Notes: generated by a model from the sequence alone, not told the origin. A DNA stretch of 64,000 bases from Burkholderiales bacterium RIFCSPLOWO2_12_FULL_61_40 (GCA_001770935.1 MESI01000092.1:1-64000); one strand, 5' to 3'; numbered from the stretch's first letter, positions 1 to 9,336 are shown. Numbers and translations are program-made.

Positions 1-795
1 CTGGAAACCCTGGTGGGCATGTTCGGTATTGGAAATTTGCCCACGGGGGATAAAGATCCGTTCGCCCTGCGCCGCCACGCCCTGGGCGTGATTCGCATGT
101 TGGTGGAAAAAGACCTTCCGCTGGATGTGGAGGCCTTGTTAGAAGCAGTATTTGCAAAATTTGAAGAAGCAGAGCGTACTGCGCGCGCGGGGCTTCTGGA
201 TGTTGCGCGTACGCTGGTTGCCAAGCCAGACATCGGTGGAGCAGTTGCGGTTTCCAGGACACGTATTGAGATTGATCCAGCTACACCAACTAATATTTCG
301 AATTTCATCTACGACCGCCTGGCCGGTTCCCTGCGCGAGCAGGGCTACAGCGCGCAAGAGGTGGACGCGGTGCTGGCCTTGCGTCCGCAGCGCCTGGGCG
401 ATGTGCCCAAACGCCTGGCCGCCGTGCGTGCCTTTGCGGCCTTGCCGGAAAGTGCGGCCTTGGCCGCTGCCAACAAGCGCATCGGCAACATCCTGAAGAA
501 AACCGACGAGGTGGACGCCCATGTCAGTCCGGTGCTGTTGCAGGAATCGGCTGAAAAAGCCTTGTATGCCGCTATGCAAACCGTCTTGCCCCAGGCGCAC
601 ACGCAGTGGGAGGCGGGCGACTACACCGCTTCCTTGCAATCCCTGGCCGCCTTGCGCTTGCCCGTGGATGCCTTCTTTGAGGACGTCATGGTCAATGCTG
701 AGGAACTGGATCTGCGCCTGAACCGTCTGGGCCTGCTCAAATGCCTGCATGTCGCCATGAACCGCGTGGCCGATCTGTCCAAGCTGGCTTCCTAA
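1..795 (+). CDS. glyS: Glycyl-tRNA synthetase beta subunit, C-terminal part (5' end outside window)
   Basis: The window opens inside this gene; 264 residues and the stop are visible, in frame from base 1. It matches the C-terminal region of the glycyl-tRNA synthetase beta subunit, the tRNA-binding half of the bacterial alpha2-beta2 enzyme that charges tRNA-Gly in the cytoplasm. Visible hallmarks are DPFALRRHALGVIRM at the start of the fragment and the ending FFEDVMVNAEELDLRLNRLG, both typical of GlyS. The anticodon-binding helical domain fills the last 100 residues. glyQ and the rest of glyS should lie just upstream. gmhB follows after a 37-base gap in the same direction, so co-transcription is likely. 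Confidence 0.95.
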   Translation: METLVGMFGIGNLPTGDKDPFALRRHALGVIRMLVEKDLPLDVEALLEAVFAKFEEAERTARAGLLDVARTLVAKPDIGGAVAVSRTRIEIDPATPTNISNFIYDRLAGSLREQGYSAQEVDAVLALRPQRLGDVPKRLAAVRAFAALPESAALAAANKRIGNILKKTDEVDAHVSPVLLQESAEKALYAAMQTVLPQAHTQWEAGDYTASLQSLAALRLPVDAFFEDVMVNAEELDLRLNRLGLLKCLHVAMNRVADLSKLAS

Positions 796-832
796 ACCGG
801 CCCCACCTCCTGCGAAATTTGTGAACCTTTCC

Positions 833-1393
833 ATGAAACTCTGCATTCTTGACCGCGACGGCACCATCAACGAAGACAGTGTGGAGTACGTCAAATCGCC
901 GCACGAATGGCAGCCGCTGCCCGGTGCTCTGGAGGCCATTGCCCGCTTGAACCATGCCGGTTGGCATGTGGTGGTGGCCAGCAACCAATCGGGTTTGGGT
1001 CGGGGCCTGTTTGACGTGGCGGCGCTCAACGCCATGCACGCCAAGCTGCATTCCATGCTGGCGGCGGTGGGCGGGCGGGTGGACGCCATTTTTTACTGTC
1101 CCCACGCGCCCGACGAGAAATGCCGCTGCCGCAAGCCGGAGCCCGGTTTGTTCGAACAGATCGGCGAGCGCTATGGGGTGGATCTCAAAGGGGTGCCGAC
1201 CGTGGGCGACACCGCACGCGATGTGCTGGCCGGGGTGGCGGTGGGCTGTGAGCCGCACCTGGTGCTCACCGGCAAGGGCGCGGCCCTGCGGGGGCGCTCC
1301 CTACCGGAAATTTTTCCCAAAGAAACGCGGGTGCATGACGATCTGGCCGCATTTGCCGATTTTCTGATCACACGCGAGGCAGCAGCGGCATGA
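833..1393 (+). CDS. gmhB: D-glycero-beta-D-manno-heptose 1,7-bisphosphate 7-phosphatase
   Basis: This is a cytoplasmic HAD-superfamily phosphatase of about 186 residues, the usual GmhB length, which removes the 7-phosphate during ADP-heptose synthesis for the LPS inner core. The nucleophile motif ILDRDGTIN is at the N-terminus, SNQSGLGRG follows, then the zinc-binding cluster CPHAPDEKCRCRKPEPG, and the acidic motif GDTARD near the C-terminus. I chose the ATG at 833 because the family starts MKLxILDRDG; a GTG at 821 would add four residues. No strong Shine-Dalgarno precedes either start. The stop overlaps the plsC start by four bases, indicating translational coupling. Confidence 0.93.
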   Translation: MKLCILDRDGTINEDSVEYVKSPHEWQPLPGALEAIARLNHAGWHVVVASNQSGLGRGLFDVAALNAMHAKLHSMLAAVGGRVDAIFYCPHAPDEKCRCRKPEPGLFEQIGERYGVDLKGVPTVGDTARDVLAGVAVGCEPHLVLTGKGAALRGRSLPEIFPKETRVHDDLAAFADFLITREAAAA

Positions 1394-2133
1394 TGCCCGT
1401 GATCCGTTCTCTGCTGCACATGGCCTGGATGTTTGTCACGGTCATTCCCTGGGGTCTCACCCTGGTGGTGATTTCCGTGGGTGTGCGCCGCACGCCGCTG
1501 TGGTGGTTTGCCGTGGGCTGGTTTCGGCTGGTGATATGGGGCGCCCGCGTGATTCTGGGCATCCAGGTGCGGGTCAGTGGCATGGAGCATTTGCCCGTGG
1601 GGGCCAACAGCCCGGCGGTTTTGCTGTCCAAACACCAGTCCACGCTGGAAACCCTGCTCTTGCCCACCCTGATGCCGCATCCACTGGCCTATGTGTTCAA
1701 GCGCGAGCTGTTGCGCATTCCCTTTTTTGGCTGGTCGATGGCGCGGCTGGACATGATCCACATCAACCGGGAGTCGCGGACCCTGGCCATGAAACACGTC
1801 ATTGCACGCGGCAAGGTCTTGCTGGCGCGGGGCACCTGGGTCATCATGTTTCCCGAAGGCACCCGCATGGCGCGGGGTGAAAGGGGTACCTACCAGACGG
1901 CGGGTACCCGGCTGGCGGTGGAGGCGGGTGCGCCCGTGATTCCGATCGCCGTGACCTCCGGCAAATGCTGGCCCCGCATGAGTTACATCAAATTCCCCGG
2001 GATAGTGGATGTGTCGATTGGCAAACCCATTCCCAGCGTGGGCCGCGAGCCCAAAGAGCTGATGCGCGAGGTGGAGGCCTGGATCGAGGCGGAAATGCGC
2101 CGCCTGGACCCCGACGCCTATCCGCATCCCTAA
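1390..2133 (+). CDS. plsC: 1-acyl-sn-glycerol-3-phosphate acyltransferase
   Basis: This 247-residue PlsC-family enzyme should transfer an acyl chain to lysophosphatidic acid at the inner membrane, giving phosphatidic acid for phospholipid synthesis. The N-terminus has a hydrophobic anchor with LHMAWMFVTVIPWGLTLVV. The acyltransferase motif appears as SKHQSTLETLL (HX4E form common in proteobacteria), and the substrate-binding motif is FPEGTRMARGERG. The start overlaps gmhB by four bases, so glyS-gmhB-plsC look like one transcription unit, an arrangement I know from other Burkholderiales. The downstream metallopeptidase begins 48 bases after the stop. Confidence 0.93.
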   Translation: MMPVIRSLLHMAWMFVTVIPWGLTLVVISVGVRRTPLWWFAVGWFRLVIWGARVILGIQVRVSGMEHLPVGANSPAVLLSKHQSTLETLLLPTLMPHPLAYVFKRELLRIPFFGWSMARLDMIHINRESRTLAMKHVIARGKVLLARGTWVIMFPEGTRMARGERGTYQTAGTRLAVEAGAPVIPIAVTSGKCWPRMSYIKFPGIVDVSIGKPIPSVGREPKELMREVEAWIEAEMRRLDPDAYPHP

Positions 2134-2181
2134 TCCGGGCTCCAACCCAAGCGGGCCGCACACTGCACCGCAGTCGCCGAT

Positions 2182-3189
2182 ATGCATCCTTTGTTGAAGT
2201 ACACCTTGGACCTGTTCGACGCCCTGCCCACGCCGGTGGACAAGGCGCCATCACCGGTACGTGCCCGCAAACCTCAAACGGGCAAGGATGATGGATCTTT
2301 TGTGCCTCTAGCCCCCGTAGAATATGCGCAGACAGCTATTAAAAATATAGCAAAAGCAGAGCCGGACAGGGTTGCGCTCCCGGTCCAATCCCTCGGTCAG
2401 GCCATCGCACCAGCCAGCTTTGTGCACCCGCGTGCCAACCGTGAAGTACGGCTGGACAACGCGGTGGTCGCCTATGCGTTCGAGCGCGCCAAACGCCGCA
2501 CCATTGGTTTCGTGGTAGGCCCTGACGGTCTGGTGGTGCGTGCCCCCAAATGGACGCCGGTTTTCGAGGTAGAAGCGGCGTTGCAGGAGAAAGCGTTGTG
2601 GATTCTTCGCAAACTCGGCGAGACGCGTGAGCGCCAAAACCGCCGGGACGAAGCGCAGATCGTGTGGCGGGACGGCGCGGAACTGCCGTTTTTGGGCGAG
2701 AGCGTGATGGTGCTGCTGGACCCGACCCATGCCTTCAAAGCCGCCGGGGCTCAACTGGACCTGGCGCCCACCAATGCACTGGGCTTGCCCATGGGGCTGC
2801 ACACCTTGCGGGTGGGGCTGTCCAAAACAGCCAGCCCCGAACAGATTCGTGACGCGGTGCAGGCCTGGCTGATGCGCCAGGCGCAACAGAATTTCAAACA
2901 ACGGCTCGACCATTTTGCGCCGCTGCTGCAGGTGCAATGGCGCCGTTTGGGCCTGAGCAATGCGGGCACCCGTTGGGGCAGTGCCCGCAGCGATGGCTCC
3001 ATTCGCCTGAACTGGCGCCTGATCCATTTCCGCCAGCCGGTCATCGACTACGTGGTGGCGCACGAGCTGAGCCACCTGCGGGTGATGGACCACAGCCCCC
3101 GGTTTTGGGACACCGTGCGCTCGGTGGTGCCCGACTACGCGTCCCTGCGCGGACAACTCAAGGACGACGCGGTGCCGCGCTGGAAGTAG
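2182..3189 (+). CDS. M48/YgjP-type zinc metallopeptidase (DUF45, SprT-like)
   Basis: This 335-residue protein has a C-terminal YgjP/DUF45 domain with the zinc site HELSHLRVMDHSPRFWDTV, where HExxH supplies two ligands. The core also shows RWGSARSDGSIRLNWRL, typical of this family. Its substrate is unknown; homologues are predicted cytoplasmic zinc peptidases. The first 75 residues are a variable extension with no recognised domain, and within it residues 42-58 are encoded by a copy of the family-1 dispersed repeat (2305-2356), AT-rich and clearly unlike its surroundings. The gene follows plsC by 48 bases in the same direction. Start ATG at 2182 is the first in frame; a later start beyond the repeat is possible. 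Confidence 0.85.
   Translation: MHPLLKYTLDLFDALPTPVDKAPSPVRARKPQTGKDDGSFVPLAPVEYAQTAIKNIAKAEPDRVALPVQSLGQAIAPASFVHPRANREVRLDNAVVAYAFERAKRRTIGFVVGPDGLVVRAPKWTPVFEVEAALQEKALWILRKLGETRERQNRRDEAQIVWRDGAELPFLGESVMVLLDPTHAFKAAGAQLDLAPTNALGLPMGLHTLRVGLSKTASPEQIRDAVQAWLMRQAQQNFKQRLDHFAPLLQVQWRRLGLSNAGTRWGSARSDGSIRLNWRLIHFRQPVIDYVVAHELSHLRVMDHSPRFWDTVRSVVPDYASLRGQLKDDAVPRWK
2305..2356 (+). repeat. Family-1 dispersed repeat, intragenic copy A
   Basis: This copy reads TAGCCCCCGT, then GAATATGCGCAGACAGCTAT, then the small dyad GCTAT-N7-ATAGC. It matches the intergenic copies at 12020, 15134 and 16920. It lies in the sense direction in the N-terminal extension of the metallopeptidase and encodes PLAPVEYAQTAIKNIAK, using the only forward frame of the repeat without stops. 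Confidence 0.85.
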
Positions 3190-3226
3190 CGCTTATGAGC
3201 GCTTATAACGCGACCGAGGCAGGAGC

Positions 3227-4084
3227 TTATTGAGGTGCGGTGGTACCGGTAGTCCCCGTGGTGGTGGGTGTGCTGACTATTGCGACCGCCGCCGCTGCGA
3301 CAACGCCTGCGGTTATGCCTACAGCTCCCACACCACCTGCTGCGGCTGCACTCGCACCCGCAGCTCCGGCGCCACTGGCCGCGCCGGCAGCACTTCCAGA
3401 GGCTCCTGCCGTACCCCCGGTGGCCCCGGCGCCGCTACCTGCCCCCGTAGCACCCGCTGCCGCAGCCATGGACAAGGAGCCGAGTGATGAAAAGGTCGCA
3501 CCGACCGAGGCAGGAAGAGCCGATGCCGCAATGGTTGCTGGCAGTACCGACGCTCCCGCCACCACGCCGGTGGTTCCTGCTGCGAAGCCTACGGTGCCCG
3601 CGGCATTGGTGGCCGCGACGCCGCCCTGAATGACCTGTACATAGGACTGATTGGCCAGCGCCACCATGAAATCGGTGCCGCGGATGCCGATGGTGGCGGT
3701 AGGTGTTTTCAGCGCGAACTTGCTGTGGTCTTTTTGACCAATGAGGCCCGTCACCAAGCGCAAGGCGCCCCGGAACAGCGACAGCGCGACACTGTTTTGC
3801 TCGGGTTTGGCGGTGTTGTAGCGGAACTGGTCAATTTTGAAGCTGCTGTTGGGGCTGATGACCACCAGTTGTCCATCGTCAAAACGCAGCATGGCCTGCC
3901 CGTTGGCCCCGGTATGCACCGTGGCGCCCGCTTCCAGGCGCTGGCTGCTGGTGGCGACCGAAGCCGCTTGCCCCGTTGCCTCGGCGCGCACATCACCATT
4001 CAGTGACTGGATGGTCGCTGCAGCATATGCATGGATGGCTGCGAAAAGAAAAGCACAACTGACCAGGACGGACTTCAACTGCAT
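3227..4084 (-). CDS. Secreted FecR-domain protein with Ala/Gly-rich tail
   Basis: The 285-residue product starts with a typical Sec signal peptide (MQLKSVLVSCAFLFAAIHAYA). A FecR domain occupies roughly residues 35-150: it includes LNGDVRAEATG, LRFDDGQLVVISPNSSFKID and TATIGIRGTDFMV, the last being a hallmark of free-standing FecR proteins. The last 110 residues are almost all Ala, Gly, Ser and Val with a short hydrophobic stretch and a Thr-rich end, so this part looks like low-complexity linker or wall-spanning sequence. Classical FecR is an anti-sigma regulator, but this one has no cytoplasmic anti-sigma part and no ECF sigma gene beside it, so a periplasmic or surface role is more likely. 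Function is not known. Confidence 0.8.
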   Translation of the reverse strand: MQLKSVLVSCAFLFAAIHAYAAATIQSLNGDVRAEATGQAASVATSSQRLEAGATVHTGANGQAMLRFDDGQLVVISPNSSFKIDQFRYNTAKPEQNSVALSLFRGALRLVTGLIGQKDHSKFALKTPTATIGIRGTDFMVALANQSYVQVIQGGVAATNAAGTVGFAAGTTGVVAGASVLPATIAASALPASVGATFSSLGSLSMAAAAGATGAGSGAGATGGTAGASGSAAGAASGAGAAGASAAAAGGVGAVGITAGVVAAAAVAIVSTPTTTGTTGTTAPQ

Positions 4085-4227
4085 AAAACCCCCTAGATTT
4101 GGATGATGAACGTTGGCACCAAACTACTATATAGCGCTCCCAATGGCACGGGCGAAATCTTTTGCAGGTGCCTTGTCAGAAGTCAACACTCCGCAGCCCC
4201 GCCGTTTGGCCACTCCCCATGGGGGAC

Positions 4228-5994
4228 TTAAAACGTTTCCCAGTCATCATCTCCAGCGGCTGGCGTAGTTTTGGCGGGGCTCGGTGGCGCAGGTGCGGCT
4301 TTGGCTGGAGTCAGCGCTGCAAGTTTGGGGGCGTGGGTGATGCCCTGGTTCTGTGTTGATTTTGCCGCCATCCGGGCAATGGGACCGGGGCTGGGCACCT
4401 GGCGGCGGGATGGCACCGTGAGCGGTGATGTTGCCGGTGCATTGCCGTGCAGTTTGAAGATGGCCACGTTTTGTACCAGTTCCTGGGCCTGCGATTTGAG
4501 GCTGCTGGCCGCTGCGGCCATCTCCTCGACCAATGCCGCATTCTGCTGGGTGACCTGGTCCATCTGGGATACGGCTTCGCCCACCTGGGTGACGCCCAAA
4601 GCCTGTTCATTGCTGGCGGCGCTGATTTCACCCATGATGTCGGTGACCCGGCGAATGGAGCCCACCACATCGCTCATGGTCGCGCCCGCCCGATCGACCA
4701 GGGCGGAGCCGTGCTCCACCCGCTCCACACTGGCGTTGATCAGGGTTTTGATTTCCTTGGCGGCATCGGCCGAGCGCCCGGCCAGCGAGCGGACCTCGCT
4801 GGCCACCACGGCAAAGCCCCGGCCTTGCTCGCCTGCGCGAGCGGCTTCGACGGCCGCATTCAGCGCCAAAATATTGGTCTGAAATGCAATGCCATCAATG
4901 ACCTGAATGATGTCGGCGATCTTGCGGGAGGAGTCATTGATCTCCCGCATGGTTTCCACCACCTGGCCAACCACGGTACCGCCTTGGACGGCCACGCTGG
5001 AGGCCTTGACCGCCAACTGGTTGGCTTGGCGGGCGCTGTCGGCGTTTTGCTTGACGGTGGCGCTGAGTTCTTCCATGCTGGAGGCCGTTTCTTCCAGTGC
5101 GCTGGCTTGCGCCTCGGTGCGGGCCGACAGGTCGTGGTTGCCCGAGGCGATTTCAGTGCTGGCCGTGGCCACGCTTTCCGAGCCTTGGCGTACCGATGTC
5201 ACGACCTTGGAAAAATGGGTTTGCATGGACGCCATGGCGCGCAAAAGACCCGCCACTTCGTCGCCCCCTTTGGCTTGGATGGACACCGTCAGATCACCCT
5301 GCGCCATGGCGTCCACCACCCGCACCGCTTTGCCGATGCCCCGCGCGATGGTGCTGGAAATGGAAAATGCCATCCAGCCGACGACGAGCAGCACCGCCAG
5401 CACCTGCACCCCCAGGCGCATGGCATTGGCAATGAATTCCTCCCGAAGATCGTCAATGTACAAACCGGAGGCCACGACCCAGCCCCAGGGCTCAAAGCCC
5501 TTGACATACGAAATTTTGGCGACCGGCGCGTCCTTGCCCGGCTTGGGCCACAGGTACGACAAAAATCCAGAACCCGACTGGCGCACCTTTTTTGCCGCTT
5601 CAAGCATCACCAGGAACCCATTGGGGTCGCGAACGGAATCACCGCCTTGGCCTACCAATTCGGGTTTGATCGGGTGCAGGAGCACGGTGCCCTGCATGTC
5701 GTTGATCCAGAAATACTCTTGCGTGTCGTAGCGCATTTGGCCGATGGCGGCCTTGGCCATGTCCTGCGCCTGTTCGCGTGGCACTTTGCCGGAGGTTTCC
5801 AGCTGGTAGGCCCAGGTCAACACGCCAGTTGCAGTTTCCACCGCATGTTGTGCCAGGCTTTCGCGGGCTTGCAAGCTCTGCTGGTATTGCCCAAATGCTA
5901 AAAAGACGGTGACCACCAGCAAGCCCAAAATACTGATCCCCGTCAGCAGCCCCAGTTTGGCCTTGATGGTGAGTTGATTCAAAAGGTGTTTCAT
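4228..5994 (-). CDS. Methyl-accepting chemotaxis protein with single-Cache sensor
   Basis: This 588-residue receptor has a transmembrane segment near residues 12-32, a periplasmic single-Cache type 2 domain (about 40-180; [20 protein letters not shown] and [17 protein letters not shown] are typical), a second transmembrane segment near 190-210, a HAMP domain and a long cytoplasmic signalling hairpin. The CheA/CheW contact tip reads [20 protein letters not shown]. The protein ends in DDDWETF, which resembles the NWETF pentapeptide that tethers CheR/CheB in enteric receptors, so it is probably a high-abundance, adaptation-competent receptor. The ligand cannot be read from sequence; sCache_2 domains often bind small organic acids. 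No other che genes are in the window. Confidence 0.95.
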   Translation of the reverse strand: MKHLLNQLTIKAKLGLLTGISILGLLVVTVFLAFGQYQQSLQARESLAQHAVETATGVLTWAYQLETSGKVPREQAQDMAKAAIGQMRYDTQEYFWINDMQGTVLLHPIKPELVGQGGDSVRDPNGFLVMLEAAKKVRQSGSGFLSYLWPKPGKDAPVAKISYVKGFEPWGWVVASGLYIDDLREEFIANAMRLGVQVLAVLLVVGWMAFSISSTIARGIGKAVRVVDAMAQGDLTVSIQAKGGDEVAGLLRAMASMQTHFSKVVTSVRQGSESVATASTEIASGNHDLSARTEAQASALEETASSMEELSATVKQNADSARQANQLAVKASSVAVQGGTVVGQVVETMREINDSSRKIADIIQVIDGIAFQTNILALNAAVEAARAGEQGRGFAVVASEVRSLAGRSADAAKEIKTLINASVERVEHGSALVDRAGATMSDVVGSIRRVTDIMGEISAASNEQALGVTQVGEAVSQMDQVTQQNAALVEEMAAAASSLKSQAQELVQNVAIFKLHGNAPATSPLTVPSRRQVPSPGPIARMAAKSTQNQGITHAPKLAALTPAKAAPAPPSPAKTTPAAGDDDWETF

Positions 5995-6089
5995 TCCGGC
6001 TTTCCCTGCGCGTTATTGCTGCGAAACAGTGTAGGACTTCTGCAATATTTGAACTTAACCGAGATTAAGAATTGGATCGGATGGTTGTT

Positions 6090-7160
6090 TTATCCCTGGC
6101 GCTGGAAACGGATGACCTGGTCGCTTCCCAGCGTGCGAACCAGTTGCCCGTCGAACCACAGCTTGTGCAGGTGTGCAATGGACTCCCCCATGGCAAAGGT
6201 GGTTTGGTGCATGTCCAAAGGGCGTTTGAACAGCACGGGCAAGATGTCAGCAGCGCTGCAGGCGTGGGCCGTGCAGGCGTCCAGAACTTCGGCCAAACGG
6301 TCGCGGTGGTGGCTGTGCAGTTGCGCAATCCGCCGGTGCAGGCCGGTGAACGGTTTGCCGTGGGACGGCAGCACCAGCGTGTCCGCTGGCAGCGGCTTGA
6401 ACTTGTCGATGGAGTCCAGAAACTGGGCCAGCGCATTGGACTCGGGCTCCTGCTCGTAGACGCTCACGTTGGTGGAGATGCGCGGCAGCATCATGTCGCC
6501 GCCAATCAGCACACCCAGCGTTTCGCAATACAGGGAAATATGTTCTGGCGCATGGCCATAGCCGCTGATGCAGCGCCAGGCATGTTTGCCAATCTGCAGC
6601 ACATCACCATCCATCATGCGGCGGTACTGTGCCGGGACCGATGGCACCAGGGATGGGAAGTAGTTGGTGCGTGAGCGGATCTGTGCCATAACCTCCGGGT
6701 TGTTGAGCCCGTGGGAGGCAAAAAACACGGCAGCCGGCTCGCCGCCAAACGCTGTGGGGCCCATGCAGCCAAAGCGGGCCACCTGGTAGTCGGTGGCGCT
6801 GATCCACAAAGGCGCGTTCCAGCGCTGGCACAACCAGTCGGCCAGGCCGATGTGGTCGGGGTGCATGTGGGTGACGATGACGCGCAGCACCGGCAGGCCT
6901 TCCAGTTCGTGGGCAAAAACCTCTTCCCACTGCGCTTTGGCCAACTCGTTGTGAATGCAGCAGTCCACGATGCACCAGCCCTGCACCGGGCCGGATGGGC
7001 CGTCCATTGCGTCGCGCAGCAGCCATAGGTTGATGTGGTTCAGCGCAAAGGGCAGCGCCATGCGTACCCACTTGACGCCCGGGGCCACTTCCAGGCAGCG
7101 GCCCTGGGGGGGCAGGGCGTCGCCCAGGGGGTAATGGAGTTGTTGTTCCAATTCGTTCAT
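6090..7160 (-). CDS. Metallo-beta-lactamase-fold hydrolase, likely LiuR-controlled
   Basis: The 356-residue protein has the metal-binding motif THMHPDHIGLADWL (residues 97-110), giving HxHxDH, and later metal-ligand regions GYGHAPEH and LPSHGKPFTGLHRRI. Substrate is unknown; relatives beside branched-chain or fatty acid degradation genes may be thioesterases or glyoxalase-like hydrolases. I start it at the ATG at 7160; a longer frame reaching 7280 would run through the promoter. It is divergent from the MerR regulator at 7270 and its promoter carries a perfect 22-bp palindrome between the -35 and -10 boxes, so it is probably the first target of that regulator. Confidence 0.88.
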   Translation of the reverse strand: MNELEQQLHYPLGDALPPQGRCLEVAPGVKWVRMALPFALNHINLWLLRDAMDGPSGPVQGWCIVDCCIHNELAKAQWEEVFAHELEGLPVLRVIVTHMHPDHIGLADWLCQRWNAPLWISATDYQVARFGCMGPTAFGGEPAAVFFASHGLNNPEVMAQIRSRTNYFPSLVPSVPAQYRRMMDGDVLQIGKHAWRCISGYGHAPEHISLYCETLGVLIGGDMMLPRISTNVSVYEQEPESNALAQFLDSIDKFKPLPADTLVLPSHGKPFTGLHRRIAQLHSHHRDRLAEVLDACTAHACSAADILPVLFKRPLDMHQTTFAMGESIAHLHKLWFDGQLVRTLGSDQVIRFQRQG

Positions 7161-7173
7161 GGTGGATTCTCTT

Positions 7174-7207
7174 TTTACGACATAATTGACGTTTACGTAA
7201 ACGTCAA
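7174..7207 (-). promoter_or_regulatory. MerR-type promoter of the hydrolase gene
   Basis: Read on the minus strand, TTGACG (7202-7207) is a good -35 box and TATGTC (7179-7184) a possible -10, 17 bases apart. The palindrome at 7186-7207 covers the -35 box and all of the spacer, the classical placement for a MerR-family regulator. The box assignments are by eye. Confidence 0.55.
7186..7207. promoter_or_regulatory. Perfect 22-bp palindrome, probable LiuR operator
   Basis: The half-site TTGACGTTTAC is followed directly by its exact reverse complement. The core GTTTACGTAAAC agrees with the LiuR operator described for proteobacterial branched-chain amino acid utilisation genes. It lies in the divergent promoter region between the hydrolase (start 7160) and the MerR gene (start 7270), so it could control both, including autoregulation. 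Confidence 0.8.
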
Positions 7208-7269
7208 CTGATTCGGCACATTGTAGGGGGCAGCTACCGCAAGGACTGTCGCCCTGGTACCAAACACTT

Positions 7270-7698
7270 ATGAGCATCACCTACAGCATTGGCGATCTGG
7301 CGCGCGAGTTCGACCTTACCACCCGCGCCATTCGGTTTTACGAAGACCTGGGGCTGTTGCAGCCCGAACGCAGCGGGCCGGGTGGCCGCAGCCGCGTGTA
7401 CAGCGGACGGGATCGTACCCGGCTCAAGCTGACCTTGCGCGCCAAGCGCTTGGGATTGAGCCTGACCGAGGCCAAGGACATCATCGAGATGTACGACAGC
7501 CCGCGCGACACCGGCGCGCAGCTCACCAAATTCCTGGACGTGCTGGCCGCCCACCGCAAGCAGGTGGAGGAGCAGATGGCCGAATTGCAGGCCAATCTGG
7601 ACGAGATCAAGGAACACCAGCGCGAAGCCCGGGCCTTGCTCGCCAAAAGTGACAAAAAACCCGCCAAAACCGCAGGAGCCGCCACCCATGCAGACTGA
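7270..7698 (+). CDS. liuR: MerR-family regulator of leucine/isovalerate degradation
   Basis: The 142-residue protein begins with a MerR winged-helix domain (YSIGDLAREFDLTTRAIRFY, then EDLGLLQPERSGPGGRSRVY), followed by a long coiled-coil dimerisation helix (about residues 75-125) and no metal-binding cysteines. That pattern, plus the next genes (thioesterase, isovaleryl-CoA dehydrogenase), fits LiuR, which senses branched-chain acyl-CoA intermediates. The matching palindrome lies upstream at 7186-7207. The 3' end overlaps the thioesterase gene by 11 bases, so regulator and enzymes are probably one operon. The Lys/Ala-rich tail is unremarkable. Confidence 0.88.
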   Translation: MSITYSIGDLAREFDLTTRAIRFYEDLGLLQPERSGPGGRSRVYSGRDRTRLKLTLRAKRLGLSLTEAKDIIEMYDSPRDTGAQLTKFLDVLAAHRKQVEEQMAELQANLDEIKEHQREARALLAKSDKKPAKTAGAATHAD

Positions 7699-8119
7699 TC
7701 CTTTGTGGATGCGCGTCCAGGACAGCCTGGACCGCCAGGGCATGATGCGCCACCTGGGGGCCCGCCTGCTGCGGGTGGAGCTGGGCCTGGTGGAGCTGTC
7801 CTTGCCGTATTCGGACAAAGTATCGCAACAGCAGGACGGCTTCCATGGCGGTGCCATGGGGGCATTGGCCGATATTGCCGGTGGTTATGCCGGGCTCACC
7901 ACTGCCGCTGAAGGCATGGAAGTGACCACCGCCGAATACAAGATCAATTTTCTGGCGGCCTTTCAGGCGGGGGAGTTGCGCGCCACGGGGCGTGTGGTCA
8001 AGGCCGGGCGCCGCCTGATCGTGACCAGTGCCGAAGTGGTGCATGTGGCGCCCGACGGCACGCAAAGCGCCTGTGCGGTGATGCAGCAAACCCTGGTGCC
8101 AGTACCCAAGACCTATTGA
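7688..8119 (+). CDS. PaaI-family hotdog thioesterase
   Basis: This 143-residue protein has the hotdog thioesterase signature [19 protein letters not shown] (residues about 48-66), followed by [19 protein letters not shown], as in PaaI/YdiI-type acyl-CoA thioesterases. It probably hydrolyses acyl-CoA or aryl-CoA thioesters that stall in the pathway. The start at 7688 fits the family; an upstream start at 7649 would lie deep in liuR. It overlaps liuR by 11 bases and is followed 35 bases later by liuA, so its likely role is coenzyme A recycling in isovalerate degradation. The exact substrate is not readable. Confidence 0.85.
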   Translation: MQTDPLWMRVQDSLDRQGMMRHLGARLLRVELGLVELSLPYSDKVSQQQDGFHGGAMGALADIAGGYAGLTTAAEGMEVTTAEYKINFLAAFQAGELRATGRVVKAGRRLIVTSAEVVHVAPDGTQSACAVMQQTLVPVPKTY

Positions 8120-8154
8120 AACCCACTCTTGAACCAACCCAACGGAGACAAAAA

Positions 8155-9336
8155 ATGAACCTGCCCGGCCTGAATTTCCAACTCGGTGAAGACATTGACG
8201 CCCTGCGCGACGCGGTGCGCGAATTCGCGCAAGCAGAAATCGCCCCCCGCGCCGCCGAGATCGACCGCAACGACCAGTTCCCCATGGACCTGTGGCGCAA
8301 GATGGGCGACCTGGGCGTGTTGGGCATCACCGTGGGTGAGGAGTACGGTGGCGCCAACATGGGCTACCTGGCGCACATGATCGCCATGGAAGAGATCTCG
8401 CGCGCCAGCGCATCCGTCGGCCTGTCCTACGGTGCGCACAGCAACCTGTGCGTGAACCAGATCAAGCGCAACGGCACTGAAGCCCAGCGCGCCAAGTACC
8501 TGCCCAAGCTGATTTCCGGCGAGCATGTGGGTGCGCTGGCGATGAGCGAACCCGGTGCGGGCAGTGATGTGCTGAGTATGAAACTCAAGGCCGAGGACAA
8601 GGGCGGCTACTACCTGCTCAACGGCAACAAGATGTGGATCACCAACGGCCCTGACGCCGACACCTTGGTGGTCTACGCCAAAAGCGAGCCCGAGTTGGGT
8701 GCTCGCGGCGTCACCGCCTTTTTGATTGAGAAGGGCATGCCCGGCTTCAGCATCGCGCAAAAATTAGACAAGCTGGGCATGCGCGGCAGCCACACCGGCG
8801 AACTGGTGTTCAACAACGTGGAAGTGCCCCTGGCCAATGTGCTGGGCAATGTGAATGGCGGCGCCAAGGTGCTGATGAGCGGGCTGGACTACGAGCGCGC
8901 GGTGCTTACCGGCGGCCCCCTGGGCATCATGCAGTCGGTGATGGACAACGTGATTCCCTACATCCACGACCGCAAGCAGTTTGGCCAGAGCATTGGTGAA
9001 TTCCAGCTGATCCAGGGCAAAGTGGCCGACATGTACACCGTGCTGCAGGCCGGGCGCTCGTTTGCCTATACCGTGGCCAAAAATCTGGACCTGCTGGGGC
9101 TGGAGCATGTGCGCCAGGTGCGCAAGGATTGCGCCTCGGTGATTCTGTGGACAGCCGAAAAAGCCACCTGGATGGCGGGCGAGGGCGTGCAGATTTTCGG
9201 TGGCAACGGCTACATCAACGAATACCCCCTGGGCCGTCTGTGGCGCGATGCCAAGTTGTACGAGATCGGCGCCGGTACCAGCGAAATCCGCCGTATGCTT
9301 ATCGGTCGAGAATTGTTCGCTGAAACCATGGCATGA
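8155..9336 (+). CDS. liuA: Isovaleryl-CoA dehydrogenase
   Basis: This 393-residue FAD enzyme oxidises isovaleryl-CoA to 3-methylcrotonyl-CoA in leucine catabolism, passing electrons to ETF. The N-terminal helical domain, the middle beta-domain with [15 protein letters not shown] and [18 protein letters not shown], and the C-terminal helical domain are complete. The catalytic glutamate is E247 in [13 protein letters not shown], the position that separates isovaleryl-CoA dehydrogenase from short- and medium-chain enzymes, whose base is near the C-terminus. [13 protein letters not shown] is also typical. I start it at 8155, preceded by CGGAGA. Its stop overlaps the next gene by four bases. Confidence 0.95.
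   Translation: MNLPGLNFQLGEDIDALRDAVREFAQAEIAPRAAEIDRNDQFPMDLWRKMGDLGVLGITVGEEYGGANMGYLAHMIAMEEISRASASVGLSYGAHSNLCVNQIKRNGTEAQRAKYLPKLISGEHVGALAMSEPGAGSDVLSMKLKAEDKGGYYLLNGNKMWITNGPDADTLVVYAKSEPELGARGVTAFLIEKGMPGFSIAQKLDKLGMRGSHTGELVFNNVEVPLANVLGNVNGGAKVLMSGLDYERAVLTGGPLGIMQSVMDNVIPYIHDRKQFGQSIGEFQLIQGKVADMYTVLQAGRSFAYTVAKNLDLLGLEHVRQVRKDCASVILWTAEKATWMAGEGVQIFGGNGYINEYPLGRLWRDAKLYEIGAGTSEIRRMLIGRELFAETMA

Noticed and set aside
3230..3629. Short plus-strand frames rich in Pro/Ala over the FecR gene end
   Set aside because: They are antisense to the low-complexity Ala/Gly tail and have no independent support.
4118..4140. A decayed family-1 repeat between the FecR and chemoreceptor genes
   Set aside because: Only CTACTATATAGC resembles the 3' end; the match is too short to support.
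4212..4226. Terminator candidate just after the chemoreceptor stop
   Set aside because: The TCCCC-CAT-GGGGA hairpin is short and lacks a T-run.
4447..5901. A 484-residue plus-strand frame opposite the chemoreceptor
   Set aside because: The minus strand has the full MCP signalling hairpin, so this is its shadow.
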